Source: an uncultured Holophagaceae bacterium
GTDB taxonomy: Bacteria; Acidobacteriota; Holophagae; Holophagales; Holophagaceae
Reading direction: 5' to 3'
Assembly (NCBI GenBank): GCA_903843705.1
Contig: CAIMQW010000298.1
Location: 1 to 64,000, forward strand
Length of the DNA stretch: 64,000 nucleotides
This document shows positions 8,685 through 17,191 of the stretch, piece by piece; position 1 is the stretch's first letter, and each line of letters opens with the position of its first letter. Below the pieces are notes generated by a model. That model saw nothing but the letters and a program-made list of their open reading frames with translations, searched no databases and was not told the origin of the DNA. A program made the translations under genes and the position numbers.

Positions 8685-8732
8685 ACAATTAAGAATTGTT
8701 GGTCCTAAATATGGAGAATTAGGAGATACTCC
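8685..8732. promoter_or_regulatory. Cluster of palindromes upstream of norB, probable operator region
   Basis: Three inverted repeats lie within 48 bases of the norB/anti-sigma intergenic gap. They are ACAATT-AAG-AATTGT (8685-8699), TCCTAA-N10-TTAGGA (8703-8724) and GGAG-ATA-CTCC (8722-8732). NO reductase genes are usually controlled by NO-responsive regulators such as NsrR, NorR or DNR. None of the three repeats clearly fits a consensus I can recall, so the regulator is unassigned. Confidence 0.5.
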
Positions 8733-8767
8733 TCCCTGGCGTCGGTTGCGCCGGTTCGGAGGAAGTC

Positions 8768-10999
8768 ATGAAAGCAAGGTGGTGGCTGGTTCTGCTGGTG
8801 CTGCTGGCAGGTTTTGGTGTGCTGGGACTGGGAGGGCGGCAGATCGCCCAGAATGCCCCGCCGATTCCGCAGCGGGTGGTGGCCGAGGACGGCACCCTCC
8901 TGGTGGGACCCGGTCAGATCCTCGCGGGGCAGGTCAGCTACCTGGGCCATGGTGGGCAGCACATCGGTTCCATCCTGGGGCACGGCTCCTACCTGGCGCC
9001 GGACTGGACCGCCAAGGCCCTGCACCAGTGGGCGGCGGGCACCCTGGCCAGAGTGACCGCCCGGGGCGTTTCCCCAGCGGAAGCCAGGGCCCAGACCGTG
9101 GCTTTATTTCAGGGTAACAAGTATGAAATAGCCACCGACACCCTGAAGCTGGATGCGGCCCAGGCCCAGGCCTACCTCAAGACCCGTGCCGAGCTAGCCC
9201 GCATCGCCGTGGAGGGTGACAAGGAAGCCGCCATCCCCGCCCGCTGGATTCCCACCCAGGCCGAGGGCGAGCGGGTGGCCGACTTCTGGCTGTGGACCGC
9301 CTGGACCGCCGCCGCGCGCCGACCCGGCTCCGAGGCCAGCTACACCCAGAACTGGCCCCATGAGCCCCTGGTGGGCAACACCATCACGCCCATCAGCCAC
9401 CTCTGGAGCATCCTGTCCATCATCCTGCTGATCCTGGGCGTGGGCCTCATGGTCTGGCACCACGCCAGCCAGCCCGCCGAGGAGTTCCCGGCCCCCCAGG
9501 CCATCCCCGCGGCGCCCGCCACCTCCAGCCAGCGCTGGTCGGCCCTCTACTTCGCCGTGGCCATGGCCCTCTTCCTGGTGCAGATCGGCATGGGCGTCCT
9601 GACGGCCCATGACGCTGTCGAAGGCAACGCCCTCTACGGCGTGGACCTCTCCCGCATCCTGCCCTACGCCGCATCCCGCACCTGGCACCTGCAGCTGGCC
9701 GTCTTCTGGATCGCCACCTGCTGGCTGGCCACGGGCCTCTACCTCGGCCCCAAGCTCAGCGCCAAGGAGCCCAAGGGCCAGTGGATCGGCGTGGCCGGCC
9801 TGCTGGTGGCCCTGGTGGTGGTCGTCGTCGGGGCCCTCACGGGCGCCCACCAGGCCATCCTGGGCAAGCTGTCCGGTTCCTTCATGCTGGGCCATCAGGG
9901 CTATGAATACGTGGAGCTGGGCCGCCTATGGCAGATCCTGCTCACCGTGGGCATGATCGGCTGGCTGGTGATGGTGGTGCGGGCCCTGCTGCCCGCCCTG
10001 CGCGGCGAGAAGGGCCGCGTGGGTCTGCTCAAGCTCTTCGTGCTCTCCGCCGTCGCAATCCCGCTCTTCTACTCCGCGGGCTTCATGTACACCCGTGAAA
10101 CCCACATTGCCATGGCCGAATACTGGCGCTGGTGGGTGGTCCATCTCTGGGTGGAGGGCTTCTTCGAGGTCTTCGCCACCGTGGCCATCGCGCTGCTCAC
10201 CACCCGAATGGGCCTGCTCCGCGAGAGCACCGCCCTGCGTGCCGTGAGCCTCTCCGTGGGCCTCTTCCTCGGCAGCGGCATCATCGGCACATTCCACCAC
10301 CTCTACTACACGGGCTCCCCGGCCTCCATCGCAGCCCTGGGCTCCGTGTTCAGCGCCCTGGAGATCGTGCCCCTCACCATCGTGGGTTTCGAGATCGCGC
10401 AGAGCCTCAAGGCCGGCCGGGCCCTGGGCAGCGGCTACGAGTGGCCCTTCAAGTTTTTCGCCGCCGTCTGCTTCTGGAACCTGCTGGGCGCCGGCGTCTT
10501 CGGCATGCTCATCAACCCGCCTTCGATCCTCTACTTCAGCCAGGGCCTCAACACCACGCCCATCCACAGCCACGCCGCGCTCTTCGGGGTCTACGGCTTC
10601 CTGGCCATATCCCTCATGCTGTTTGCCCTCCGCGGCATGACCCCGGACAAGGCCTGGGACGAGAAGTGGCTGCGCTACGGCTTCTGGGGCCTGAACCTGG
10701 GCCTGGTCTTCATGCTGGTCTTCTCGCTGATTCCCAGCGGCCTCTACCAGTTCGTGCAGAGCCTCGAGCACGGCACCTGGTATGCCCGCAGCGCGGCCGT
10801 GGTGCAGAGCCCGCTTATGCGCACCTTCACCTGGCTGCGCATGCCCGGCGACGTGCTCTTCGGCCTCGGCGCCCTCTCGGTGATCACCTTCACCTTCAAG
10901 GCCGTCATCGGCGCCTGGGGCTGGAAGACCGCCGAAGCGACCGCACCTGCAGTCCCTGAAGCCGAGGCTGCACCCGCCCTCGCTACTGGTCAGGACTGA
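8768..10999 (+). CDS. norB: Quinol-dependent nitric oxide reductase (qNOR), single subunit
   Basis: The enzyme reduces two NO to N2O at a heme b3/FeB centre in the cytoplasmic membrane, taking electrons from quinol. The 743-residue product has the N-terminal extension typical of qNOR, with a first helix, a periplasmic globular region at about residues 40-215 (GHGGQHIGSILGHGSYLAPDWT) and a second anchor. About 12 oxidase-like helices follow. Heme and FeB histidines appear in TWHLQLAVF, GTFHHLYYTG and IHSHAALFGVYG. A clear GGAGGAAG ribosome site precedes the ATG. No norC or nosZ is in the window, so it may serve NO detoxification as much as respiration. Confidence 0.93.
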   Translation: MKARWWLVLLVLLAGFGVLGLGGRQIAQNAPPIPQRVVAEDGTLLVGPGQILAGQVSYLGHGGQHIGSILGHGSYLAPDWTAKALHQWAAGTLARVTARGVSPAEARAQTVALFQGNKYEIATDTLKLDAAQAQAYLKTRAELARIAVEGDKEAAIPARWIPTQAEGERVADFWLWTAWTAAARRPGSEASYTQNWPHEPLVGNTITPISHLWSILSIILLILGVGLMVWHHASQPAEEFPAPQAIPAAPATSSQRWSALYFAVAMALFLVQIGMGVLTAHDAVEGNALYGVDLSRILPYAASRTWHLQLAVFWIATCWLATGLYLGPKLSAKEPKGQWIGVAGLLVALVVVVVGALTGAHQAILGKLSGSFMLGHQGYEYVELGRLWQILLTVGMIGWLVMVVRALLPALRGEKGRVGLLKLFVLSAVAIPLFYSAGFMYTRETHIAMAEYWRWWVVHLWVEGFFEVFATVAIALLTTRMGLLRESTALRAVSLSVGLFLGSGIIGTFHHLYYTGSPASIAALGSVFSALEIVPLTIVGFEIAQSLKAGRALGSGYEWPFKFFAAVCFWNLLGAGVFGMLINPPSILYFSQGLNTTPIHSHAALFGVYGFLAISLMLFALRGMTPDKAWDEKWLRYGFWGLNLGLVFMLVFSLIPSGLYQFVQSLEHGTWYARSAAVVQSPLMRTFTWLRMPGDVLFGLGALSVITFTFKAVIGAWGWKTAEATAPAVPEAEAAPALATGQD

Positions 11000-11011
11000 T
11001 CAACAACGCAC

Positions 11012-11067
11012 CACCAAGGCACCAAGAACAGCAAGAGCTCCTGCTCTGCTTTCTTGGTGCCTTGGTG
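11012..11067. terminator. Long hairpin of CACCAAGG type between norB and ppc
   Basis: CACCAAGGCACCAAGAA (11012-11028) pairs perfectly with TTCTTGGTGCCTTGGTG (11051-11067). The intervening bases form a second stem, AGCAAGAGC with GCTCTGCT (one bulge). It lies between the convergent norB and ppc stops and probably terminates both. The sequence resembles dispersed repeats common in several bacterial phyla. Confidence 0.65.
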
Positions 11068-11071
11068 TCTT

Positions 11072-11099
11072 CTCGGTATCGGCTGTGCCAATACGCGAG
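11072..11099. repeat. Imperfect copy of the CTCGGTATCGGC palindrome
   Basis: CTCGGTATCGGCTG (11072-11085) followed by GCCAATACGCGAG is a decayed copy of the perfect palindrome at 33131-33157. The shared tail AAACAGATA follows both. It adjoins the CACCAAGG hairpin. Confidence 0.6.
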
Positions 11100-11137
11100 A
11101 CAAACAGATACCTGGTAGTGAAGATTTCCTTTCTGTT

Positions 11138-13888
11138 TCACCCGCTGTTGCGCAGGCCAGCGGCGAGGCCATTAATGGAGAGCAGGATGCCACGCTCGGT
11201 GCGGCCGTCGAGGTCGCCGGCGCGGTAGCGGCTCAGCAGCTCCACCTGGAGGTGGTTCAGCGGGTCCAGGTAGGGGAAGCGGTGCTGGATGGAGCGCCGC
11301 AGGGTGGGGTTGTCCTCCAGCAGCTCTGCCTGGCCGGTGATGGTGCGCAGGGCCTCGAGGGTGGCCTCGCACTCCAGCTCGATGCGCCCGAAGATGCGGG
11401 TCCGCAGGGCCGCGTCGCCCACGAGGTCCGCATAGCGGCTGGCGATGGCCAGGTCCACCTTGGCCAGCACCATGTCCAGGTTGGAGAGGAGGCTGCGGAA
11501 GGGGGGCCAGTGGGCGTACATCTCCCGCAGCAGCGCCAGCCCCGCCTCGCCCCGCGCTGCGCGGAAGGTCCGCACCGCCGAGCCGAAGCCGTACCAGCCC
11601 GGCAGCATCAGGCGGCACTGGCCCCAGCTGAAGACCCAGGGGATGGCCCGCAGGTCCGTGATGGCCCGGCCGCCCTTGCGGCTAGCGGGCCGCGAGCCGA
11701 TGTTCAGGCGGGCGATCTCGGAGATGGGCGTGGACTCCCAGAAGTAGCGCTCGAAGCCTTCGGTCTCATAGACCAGGTTGCGGTAGGCTGCGCAGGCTTC
11801 CGCGGACAGGAGGTCCATGGCTGCGGAGAAGCGTGGGTCCTCACCATCTCCGGGGCCCTTGGGTAGGCTGGCCTCCAGGGTGGCGGCCACCAGCACCTCC
11901 AGGTTGCGGCGGCCCACGGCGGGGTGTCCGTATTTGGCGGCGATGACCTCGCCCTGCTCCGTGAGGCGGATCTGGCCGTTCACCGCACCCGCGGGCTGGG
12001 CCAGGATGGCCTCGTAGGCAGGGCCGCCGCCGCGGCCTACGGAACCGCCGCGGCCGTGGAAGAGGCGCAGCCGAACGCCGTGGCGTCGGGCCACGGCCAC
12101 CAGGTCCTGCTCGGCCTTATAGAGCTCCCAGCGGGAGGTGACGAAGCCGCCGTCCTTGTTGCTGTCCGAGTAGCCCAGCATCACCTCCTGCTCGCCACCC
12201 CGGCTGTCCAGCAGGCGCCGGTAGAGGGGCAGGGACAGCAGGCGGTCCATGATGGCGCCGCAGCTGCGCAGGTCCTCGATGGTCTCGAAGAGCGGGATTA
12301 GGTTGAGGTCTAGGTGCCCTTCCGCCGGTCGGAGCAGGCCAGTCTCCCGCAGCAGCAATGCGGCCTCCAGCAGGTCTGAGACGCCTTCGGTGTGGCTGAT
12401 GATGCAGTTGGGCACAGCCGCCATACCCAGGCGCTGCTGGGCCTGGGCCACGGTGCGGAAGAGGCCGAGCTCCGCCTGGGTCTCCTCGCTGTAGGCCAGG
12501 AAGGGCGAGGCCAGGGGGCGCGGACTGGCCAGCTCCGCCGCCAGCAGGGTGATGCGTGCCTCCTCATCCAGGGCTAGGTAGCCGGTGCCCGGCTGGAGGG
12601 TCTCCAGCAGCTCAGCCACCACCCGGCCATGGACCTCGGAGGTCTGGCGCAGGTCCAGGGGCACCAGGTGGAAGCCGAAGACGGCCACGGCGCGGCGCAG
12701 GTCCCGCAGGCGGCCCCGGGCCAGGCGGCGGCCGCCGTGGGCCCGCAGGGAGCGATCCATGATGTCCAGGTCCGCCTTCAGCTCGGTCGCCGAGCCGTAG
12801 GGCGCCACGACCTCCGTCGGCTGCGCCGAGCCCGTCGGCAGCAGCTTGCGCCGGGTGGCTTCGAGTCGCGCGGAGATGAGGGACTGGGCCAGCCGGTAGG
12901 CCTCGTCGGCTCGCTGCGGGGAGCTGCTCGGGGACTTCGCCGCCAGGTTCAGCACCTCCTGGGAGGCCTTGGACACCTGGAGGCTGAGGGAGAGCTCGGA
13001 GCCGAGGCTCTCCAGCTCCCGCAGGAGGAAGTCCAGGATGGTCTGGGACTGCATCCGCAGCGCGCGCTCCAGCACCTCGGCGGTGACGAAGGGGTTGCCG
13101 TCTCGGTCCCCGCCGATCCAGCTGCCCAGTTGCAGGAAGGGGGGCAGCTCCGTGTCGCCCCAGGCGGGGTCCAGGGCCAGCCGGTCCTCAAGCTCGGCAT
13201 AGAGGGCCGGGACTTCGCGCAGGAAGGTGCGCTCGAAGTAGGAGAGGGCGCTGGCCACCTCGTCCGCCACCGCGGGCCGGTGGGCGCGCAGCATGCGGGT
13301 CTGCCAGAGCAGCAGCACCTGCCGCTGCAGGTGCTCGTCGCGCAGGGCGGTTTCCCGGGGCGTAGAGGTGGTGCGGTCCCGCTCCTCCAGCAGGTGGGCG
13401 ATCTCCATCTGCGCGTTCAGGATGCTCTTGCGCTGCACCTCGGTAGGGTGGGCCGTGAGCACCGGGCGCACCTGGGCGCCGTCGAAGAAGGCCTTGAGCC
13501 CCGCTGCGTCCAGGCCGGCCCCGGCGCCCTGCGCCAGCGCGTGGTCCAGAGAGCTGGGCCGGGGCGCGCCGTCCTCGGAGCGGTGGGCCCGGGAGCGGCG
13601 GATGTGGTGCTGGTCCTCGGCCAGGTTGGCCAGTTGGGAGAAGTAGCTGAAGGCGCGGATGACCATGATGGCCCGGCCCGGCGTGAGGGCCTGGAGGATG
13701 CCCTTCAGCTCCTTGACGGCCCCGGGGTCGCCGCCCCGGCGAAAGCGCACGGCGCAGCGCCGGATCTGCTCGATGAGCTCGAAGGTCGCCTCGCCCTCCT
13801 GCTCCCGCACCGTATCGCCCAGCAGCCGGCCCAGCAGCCGGATGTCCTCCTTCAGCGGCAGATCCTTGTCGGGCTGTGCGGCGTTCAT
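11138..13888 (-). CDS. ppc: Phosphoenolpyruvate carboxylase
   Basis: Ppc adds bicarbonate to phosphoenolpyruvate, giving oxaloacetate to refill the TCA cycle. At 916 residues it matches the bacterial family. Diagnostic segments are LTAHPTEVQRKS with the catalytic His, GSWIGGDRDGNPFVT, the VMLGYSDSNKDGG active-site loop, LFHGRGGSVGRGGGP, and the C-terminus ending LRNSG. The ATG is preceded by GGAAGGA; the frame extends 20 codons further but has no comparable ribosome site. It is convergent with norB and divergent from ispH-ubiA. Confidence 0.96.
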   Translation of the reverse strand: MNAAQPDKDLPLKEDIRLLGRLLGDTVREQEGEATFELIEQIRRCAVRFRRGGDPGAVKELKGILQALTPGRAIMVIRAFSYFSQLANLAEDQHHIRRSRAHRSEDGAPRPSSLDHALAQGAGAGLDAAGLKAFFDGAQVRPVLTAHPTEVQRKSILNAQMEIAHLLEERDRTTSTPRETALRDEHLQRQVLLLWQTRMLRAHRPAVADEVASALSYFERTFLREVPALYAELEDRLALDPAWGDTELPPFLQLGSWIGGDRDGNPFVTAEVLERALRMQSQTILDFLLRELESLGSELSLSLQVSKASQEVLNLAAKSPSSSPQRADEAYRLAQSLISARLEATRRKLLPTGSAQPTEVVAPYGSATELKADLDIMDRSLRAHGGRRLARGRLRDLRRAVAVFGFHLVPLDLRQTSEVHGRVVAELLETLQPGTGYLALDEEARITLLAAELASPRPLASPFLAYSEETQAELGLFRTVAQAQQRLGMAAVPNCIISHTEGVSDLLEAALLLRETGLLRPAEGHLDLNLIPLFETIEDLRSCGAIMDRLLSLPLYRRLLDSRGGEQEVMLGYSDSNKDGGFVTSRWELYKAEQDLVAVARRHGVRLRLFHGRGGSVGRGGGPAYEAILAQPAGAVNGQIRLTEQGEVIAAKYGHPAVGRRNLEVLVAATLEASLPKGPGDGEDPRFSAAMDLLSAEACAAYRNLVYETEGFERYFWESTPISEIARLNIGSRPASRKGGRAITDLRAIPWVFSWGQCRLMLPGWYGFGSAVRTFRAARGEAGLALLREMYAHWPPFRSLLSNLDMVLAKVDLAIASRYADLVGDAALRTRIFGRIELECEATLEALRTITGQAELLEDNPTLRRSIQHRFPYLDPLNHLQVELLSRYRAGDLDGRTERGILLSINGLAAGLRNSG

Positions 13889-14038
13889 GGGGGTTGATCC
13901 TTCCAGGGAGGGTTCAGCCAGCCTACCGGAAGGCAGGGGGGTTGCCACCCGGTCTCCACGGAGAAGGGAGCGCCGTCCCCGCCCCAGAGCCGCTATGATG
14001 GATTACCTGACCAATCCGGTCGGGATTTCGGGGCACTC

Positions 14039-15763
14039 ATGAAAGTGATCGTCGCCAAGACCGCGGGCTTCTGCTGGGGCGTGAAGCGCGCCATGGACGC
14101 GGTGTTGGAGGCCTCGGTGCGCAACGATGGACGCCCGGTGCAGACGCTGGGGCCCCTCATCCACAACCCCCAAGCCCTCGATCTCATCGGCAAGCGGGGG
14201 GTGGCGGTGGCCGAATCCCCGGCGGCGGTGCGCGACGGCACGGTGGTGATCCGGGCCCACGGCATCCCCATCCAGGATCTGCGCGGCCTCAAGGAGCGCC
14301 AGGCCCGGGGCGAACTCAAGATCGTCAACGCCACCTGCCCGGAGGTGGCCAAGGTCCACCACAAGATCAAGAAGTGGAGTCCCAAGGGCTACTTCACGGT
14401 GATCCTGGGCACCCACGGCCATGCGGAGAGCGTGGCCCACCTCAGCTTCGCCGAGAGGGGCAGCGCCATCGTCGCAAACATGGCCGAAGCCGAAGCGCTT
14501 ACAGACGAGCAGGTGAAGAAGGTGCTGGTGGTGGCCCAGACCACCTTCACGGTGAAGGACTACCACGAGATCACGGACTACCTCAGAACCCGCGCCGGGG
14601 ACGCGGTCTTCGAGAACACCATCTGCGAAGACACCTGGACCCGCCAGGAGGAGGCCGAGCACCTGGCCCGCACCGTGGACGCGGTCATCGTGGTCGGCGG
14701 CAAGGCCTCCAGCAACACCAAGCACCTGGCTGAGCTGGCGGGGAAGCACGGCAAGCCCGTGCAATACCTCGAGACCGCCGCGGAGCTGGACCTGACGGCC
14801 TTCAAGGGCAGTGAGACTGTGGGCGTGCTGGCGGGTGCCTCCACCCCCACCTGGCTGGTGGATGAGGTGGTGGACGTGTTGGAGCAGCTCGGGGATGGCC
14901 CCAGCCGCTGGCGCAACTTCCTTCAGGCGGCCTTCGGCGCATCTTTTCTCATGGCCGTCGGCGCGGGCCTCATGACCCTCGGGGCGCACAAGTGGCTGGG
15001 CCTGCCTATGGGCTGGCGCTACCCGGTGCTGACAGCCACCTACGTGATTGCCATGTACCTGGTCAGTCCCTTCCTGGATCCCCTCGGCCTGGGCGCCAAG
15101 GGCCCCGCCCGGGCCCGGTTCCTGGAGCGCAACCGCCGGATGCTGAAGGCTTCGGCGGCGGCGGCACTGGGCATCACTCTGGTGCTGGCGGCCACCCTCG
15201 GGCTCAAGGTGCTGCTGGTGGTGGTTGGTGCCTCCCTGGTGGGCGCCCTCTACAAGCAGCGGTTCCCGCTGGGCGGCCGGGTCTTCAGCCTGCGGAGCAT
15301 CCCGGGTTCCAAGGACCTGGTGGTCTCCCTAGCCCTAGCCAGCGTGGCAATTCTCCTGCCCGTCTGGCAGGAGGGCCGGGCCTGGGACCTGCGGACCTTC
15401 GCGGCGGCGTTCCTGGTGGGGGTCCTGGCCTTCGTCCGCACGGTGATCTACGAGATCCGCGACATGCAGAACGACCAGATCATCGGCAAGGAGACCCTGC
15501 CGATCTTTCTGGGCAAGGCCGCCACCAAGGTCATCCTAATGGTGCTGCTGGGGGCACTGCTGGCGGGTACCCTCTGGCTCACCTTCCAGAACCGCAACCA
15601 AGGCCACCCCTTGGCCGTGGCGCTGGTGCTGGTGCTGTGCTCGGCCTACCCGGTGCTCTACCTGTGGCTGTTCCACGAGCGCTTCACCACCGGCCGGACC
15701 CGCTTCGAGCTCAGCGTGGACTTCAGCTTCTACCTGGTGGGCCTGCTGGCCATCGTCTGCTGA
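14039..15763 (+). CDS. ispH: Fused IspH (HMBPP reductase) and UbiA-like prenyltransferase
   Basis: Residues 1 to about 285 are a complete IspH, which makes isopentenyl and dimethylallyl diphosphate in the last MEP-pathway step. The three iron-sulfur cysteines are at 12, 100 and 196, and GTHGHAES and NTICEDTWTRQ are intact. Residues from about 290 to 574 are hydrophobic, with some eight helices and the second UbiA Asp motif (EIRDMQNDQIIGKETLP). The first UbiA motif, normally NDxxDxxxD, is not clear; the region reads YLVSPFLDPLGLG. The frame is continuous with no internal start of note. I infer coupling of precursor synthesis to a membrane prenyl transfer, such as quinone or lipid formation. 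The substrate is unknown. Confidence 0.9.
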   Translation: MKVIVAKTAGFCWGVKRAMDAVLEASVRNDGRPVQTLGPLIHNPQALDLIGKRGVAVAESPAAVRDGTVVIRAHGIPIQDLRGLKERQARGELKIVNATCPEVAKVHHKIKKWSPKGYFTVILGTHGHAESVAHLSFAERGSAIVANMAEAEALTDEQVKKVLVVAQTTFTVKDYHEITDYLRTRAGDAVFENTICEDTWTRQEEAEHLARTVDAVIVVGGKASSNTKHLAELAGKHGKPVQYLETAAELDLTAFKGSETVGVLAGASTPTWLVDEVVDVLEQLGDGPSRWRNFLQAAFGASFLMAVGAGLMTLGAHKWLGLPMGWRYPVLTATYVIAMYLVSPFLDPLGLGAKGPARARFLERNRRMLKASAAAALGITLVLAATLGLKVLLVVVGASLVGALYKQRFPLGGRVFSLRSIPGSKDLVVSLALASVAILLPVWQEGRAWDLRTFAAAFLVGVLAFVRTVIYEIRDMQNDQIIGKETLPIFLGKAATKVILMVLLGALLAGTLWLTFQNRNQGHPLAVALVLVLCSAYPVLYLWLFHERFTTGRTRFELSVDFSFYLVGLLAIVC

Positions 15764-15769
15764 CGCTAT

Positions 15770-15802
15770 GAGAATCAGGGCGCCAGCGGCGCCCTGATTC
15801 TC
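15770..15802 (+). terminator. Perfect 15-bp hairpin after ispH-ubiA
   Basis: GAGAATCAGGGCGCC (15770-15784), loop AGC, then GGCGCCCTGATTCTC (15788-15802). The stem is perfect, but no run of T follows, so termination may be weak or assisted. The hairpin also lies just ahead of the SDR gene. Confidence 0.65.
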
Positions 15803-15826
15803 AACCTGTGAAAAGATGGAAGTCCT

Positions 15827-16651
15827 ATGCGCCACTGGGTCTTGATCACGGGTTGTTCTACGGGCATCGGGCGGGCCTTGGTGCCGCTCTGCCGCCTGGC
15901 GGGCTGGGGGGTGGTGGCCACGGCGCGGCGGATGGAGGCCCTCGCGGACCTGCCGCTGGGCGAGGACCTGCGGGTGTTGGCCCTGGATGTGACCGATGCG
16001 GCGAGCATCGCAGCAGCCGTGGAGGCCTGCGCAGAGCTGCGGCTGAAGGCCCTGGTGAACAACGCGGGCTATGGCCAGGTCGGCCCCCTTGAGCTGCTGC
16101 GCACCGACGAGCTGAGGGCCCAGTTCGAGACGAATGTCATCGGTCTGCAAATGGTCACGAACGCCTTCCTGCCCCTGCTGCGGCGGGAGCGTGGCGCCCG
16201 CATCCTGCAGGTGGCGTCGATGCTGGGGCGACTGTCGATCCCCCTGGCGGGCGCTTACAACGCCTCCAAGCACGCGGTGGTGGCCCTGGCCGAGAGCCTG
16301 CGCCTGGAGGTGGGCCGCGAGGTGGCGGTGGTGCTGGTGGAACCCGGCGCCATCCGCACGGCCTTCCGGGATACCCTGGCCCAGAGGTGGGGGGACCTGC
16401 CAGAGCGGGGCCGGGGCACGCGGTGGGAGAAGATCCTCGCCCGCCACATGGCCGTGCGGAAGGAGCAGGCTGACCGCTACGCCATGGACGCAGAGTCTTG
16501 CGCCAGGCGCATCGTCAACGCACTGAATGCCGCGGTGCCGCCCCGGCGCGTGGTCATCGGCCACGACGCGAGGTGGGTCGGGAAGCTAAAGGCCCTGCTG
16601 CCCGCCGTCTGGTGGGAGTGGCTCCTGCGCCGGGCCTACCGGCTGGGTTGA
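15827..16651 (+). CDS. Short-chain dehydrogenase/reductase
   Basis: This 274-residue classical SDR has the dinucleotide motif TGCSTGIGRAL at the N-terminus, an Arg pair after strand 2 (TARRMEAL) suggesting NADP(H), NNAGYG, the catalytic Ser in VASMLGR and the YNASK motif. The C-terminal VEPGAIRTAF is also typical. It belongs to the extended 'retinol dehydrogenase-like' SDR group acting on lipids or hydrophobic alcohols, but the substrate cannot be set from sequence. It is probably monocistronic, convergent with the next gene. Confidence 0.88.
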   Translation: MRHWVLITGCSTGIGRALVPLCRLAGWGVVATARRMEALADLPLGEDLRVLALDVTDAASIAAAVEACAELRLKALVNNAGYGQVGPLELLRTDELRAQFETNVIGLQMVTNAFLPLLRRERGARILQVASMLGRLSIPLAGAYNASKHAVVALAESLRLEVGREVAVVLVEPGAIRTAFRDTLAQRWGDLPERGRGTRWEKILARHMAVRKEQADRYAMDAESCARRIVNALNAAVPPRRVVIGHDARWVGKLKALLPAVWWEWLLRRAYRLG

Positions 16652-16652
16652 G

Positions 16653-17108
16653 CTACTTGTAGATCCCGCAGCCCACCACGAGGCCGCTGTCGGCCAGGCA
16701 GAACGAGGTCTTCTGCTCGATCTTGCGGGTGTCGGGGTTCATGCGCTTGTAGTCGGACCAGCCGCCGCCCTTCTTCTGGCCTGCGGCGAGGTTCTCCTTG
16801 ATGTACTGCTTGCCGTCCGGGTCCTTGACGTTGAGCCGGTTCACGCCCAGCAGGTTGGACTCGGCGCCGTGGGCCACGACCACCCCGTTCAGGTCGTAGA
16901 CGAAGAGGTAGAGCGGGTTGCCGGGCTTGGCGTGGAATCGGCCCGACCCCTTCTGAACCTCGGCGATGAAGGCCTCCTTGCTGTTGGCCTTCATGAAGGC
17001 GATGCCCTCCTTCACCAGGGCCTCGGCCTTGGCCCGCTCGGCGGGTTGGGCCCCCAGGGGCAGCGCCAGGATCAGGGCAAAGGCAGAGATGACAAGGCGG
17101 CTGCGCAC
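16653..17108 (-). CDS. Secreted single-Cache-domain protein
   Basis: The 151-residue protein has an N-terminal signal peptide (ISAFALILALPLGAQPA) and then a single Cache domain. Family features are the long helix with AFMKANSKEAFIAEVQKG, the LYLFVYDLNGVVVAHG strand pair, GVNRLNVKDPDGKQYIKE and GGGWSDYKR. Free-standing Cache proteins are thought to bind small ligands in the periplasm and pass them to sensors or transporters, but no partner is adjacent. It ends one base after the SDR stop on the other strand. Confidence 0.8.
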   Translation of the reverse strand: MRSRLVISAFALILALPLGAQPAERAKAEALVKEGIAFMKANSKEAFIAEVQKGSGRFHAKPGNPLYLFVYDLNGVVVAHGAESNLLGVNRLNVKDPDGKQYIKENLAAGQKKGGGWSDYKRMNPDTRKIEQKTSFCLADSGLVVGCGIYK

Positions 17109-17191
17109 TGGATTCTCCTGGGTCGGAATGCTTCCCTATCGACGGCGGCCCGGGGGGACCTGAATCCCGGCGGCCCTGCCAGACTGGGGGC

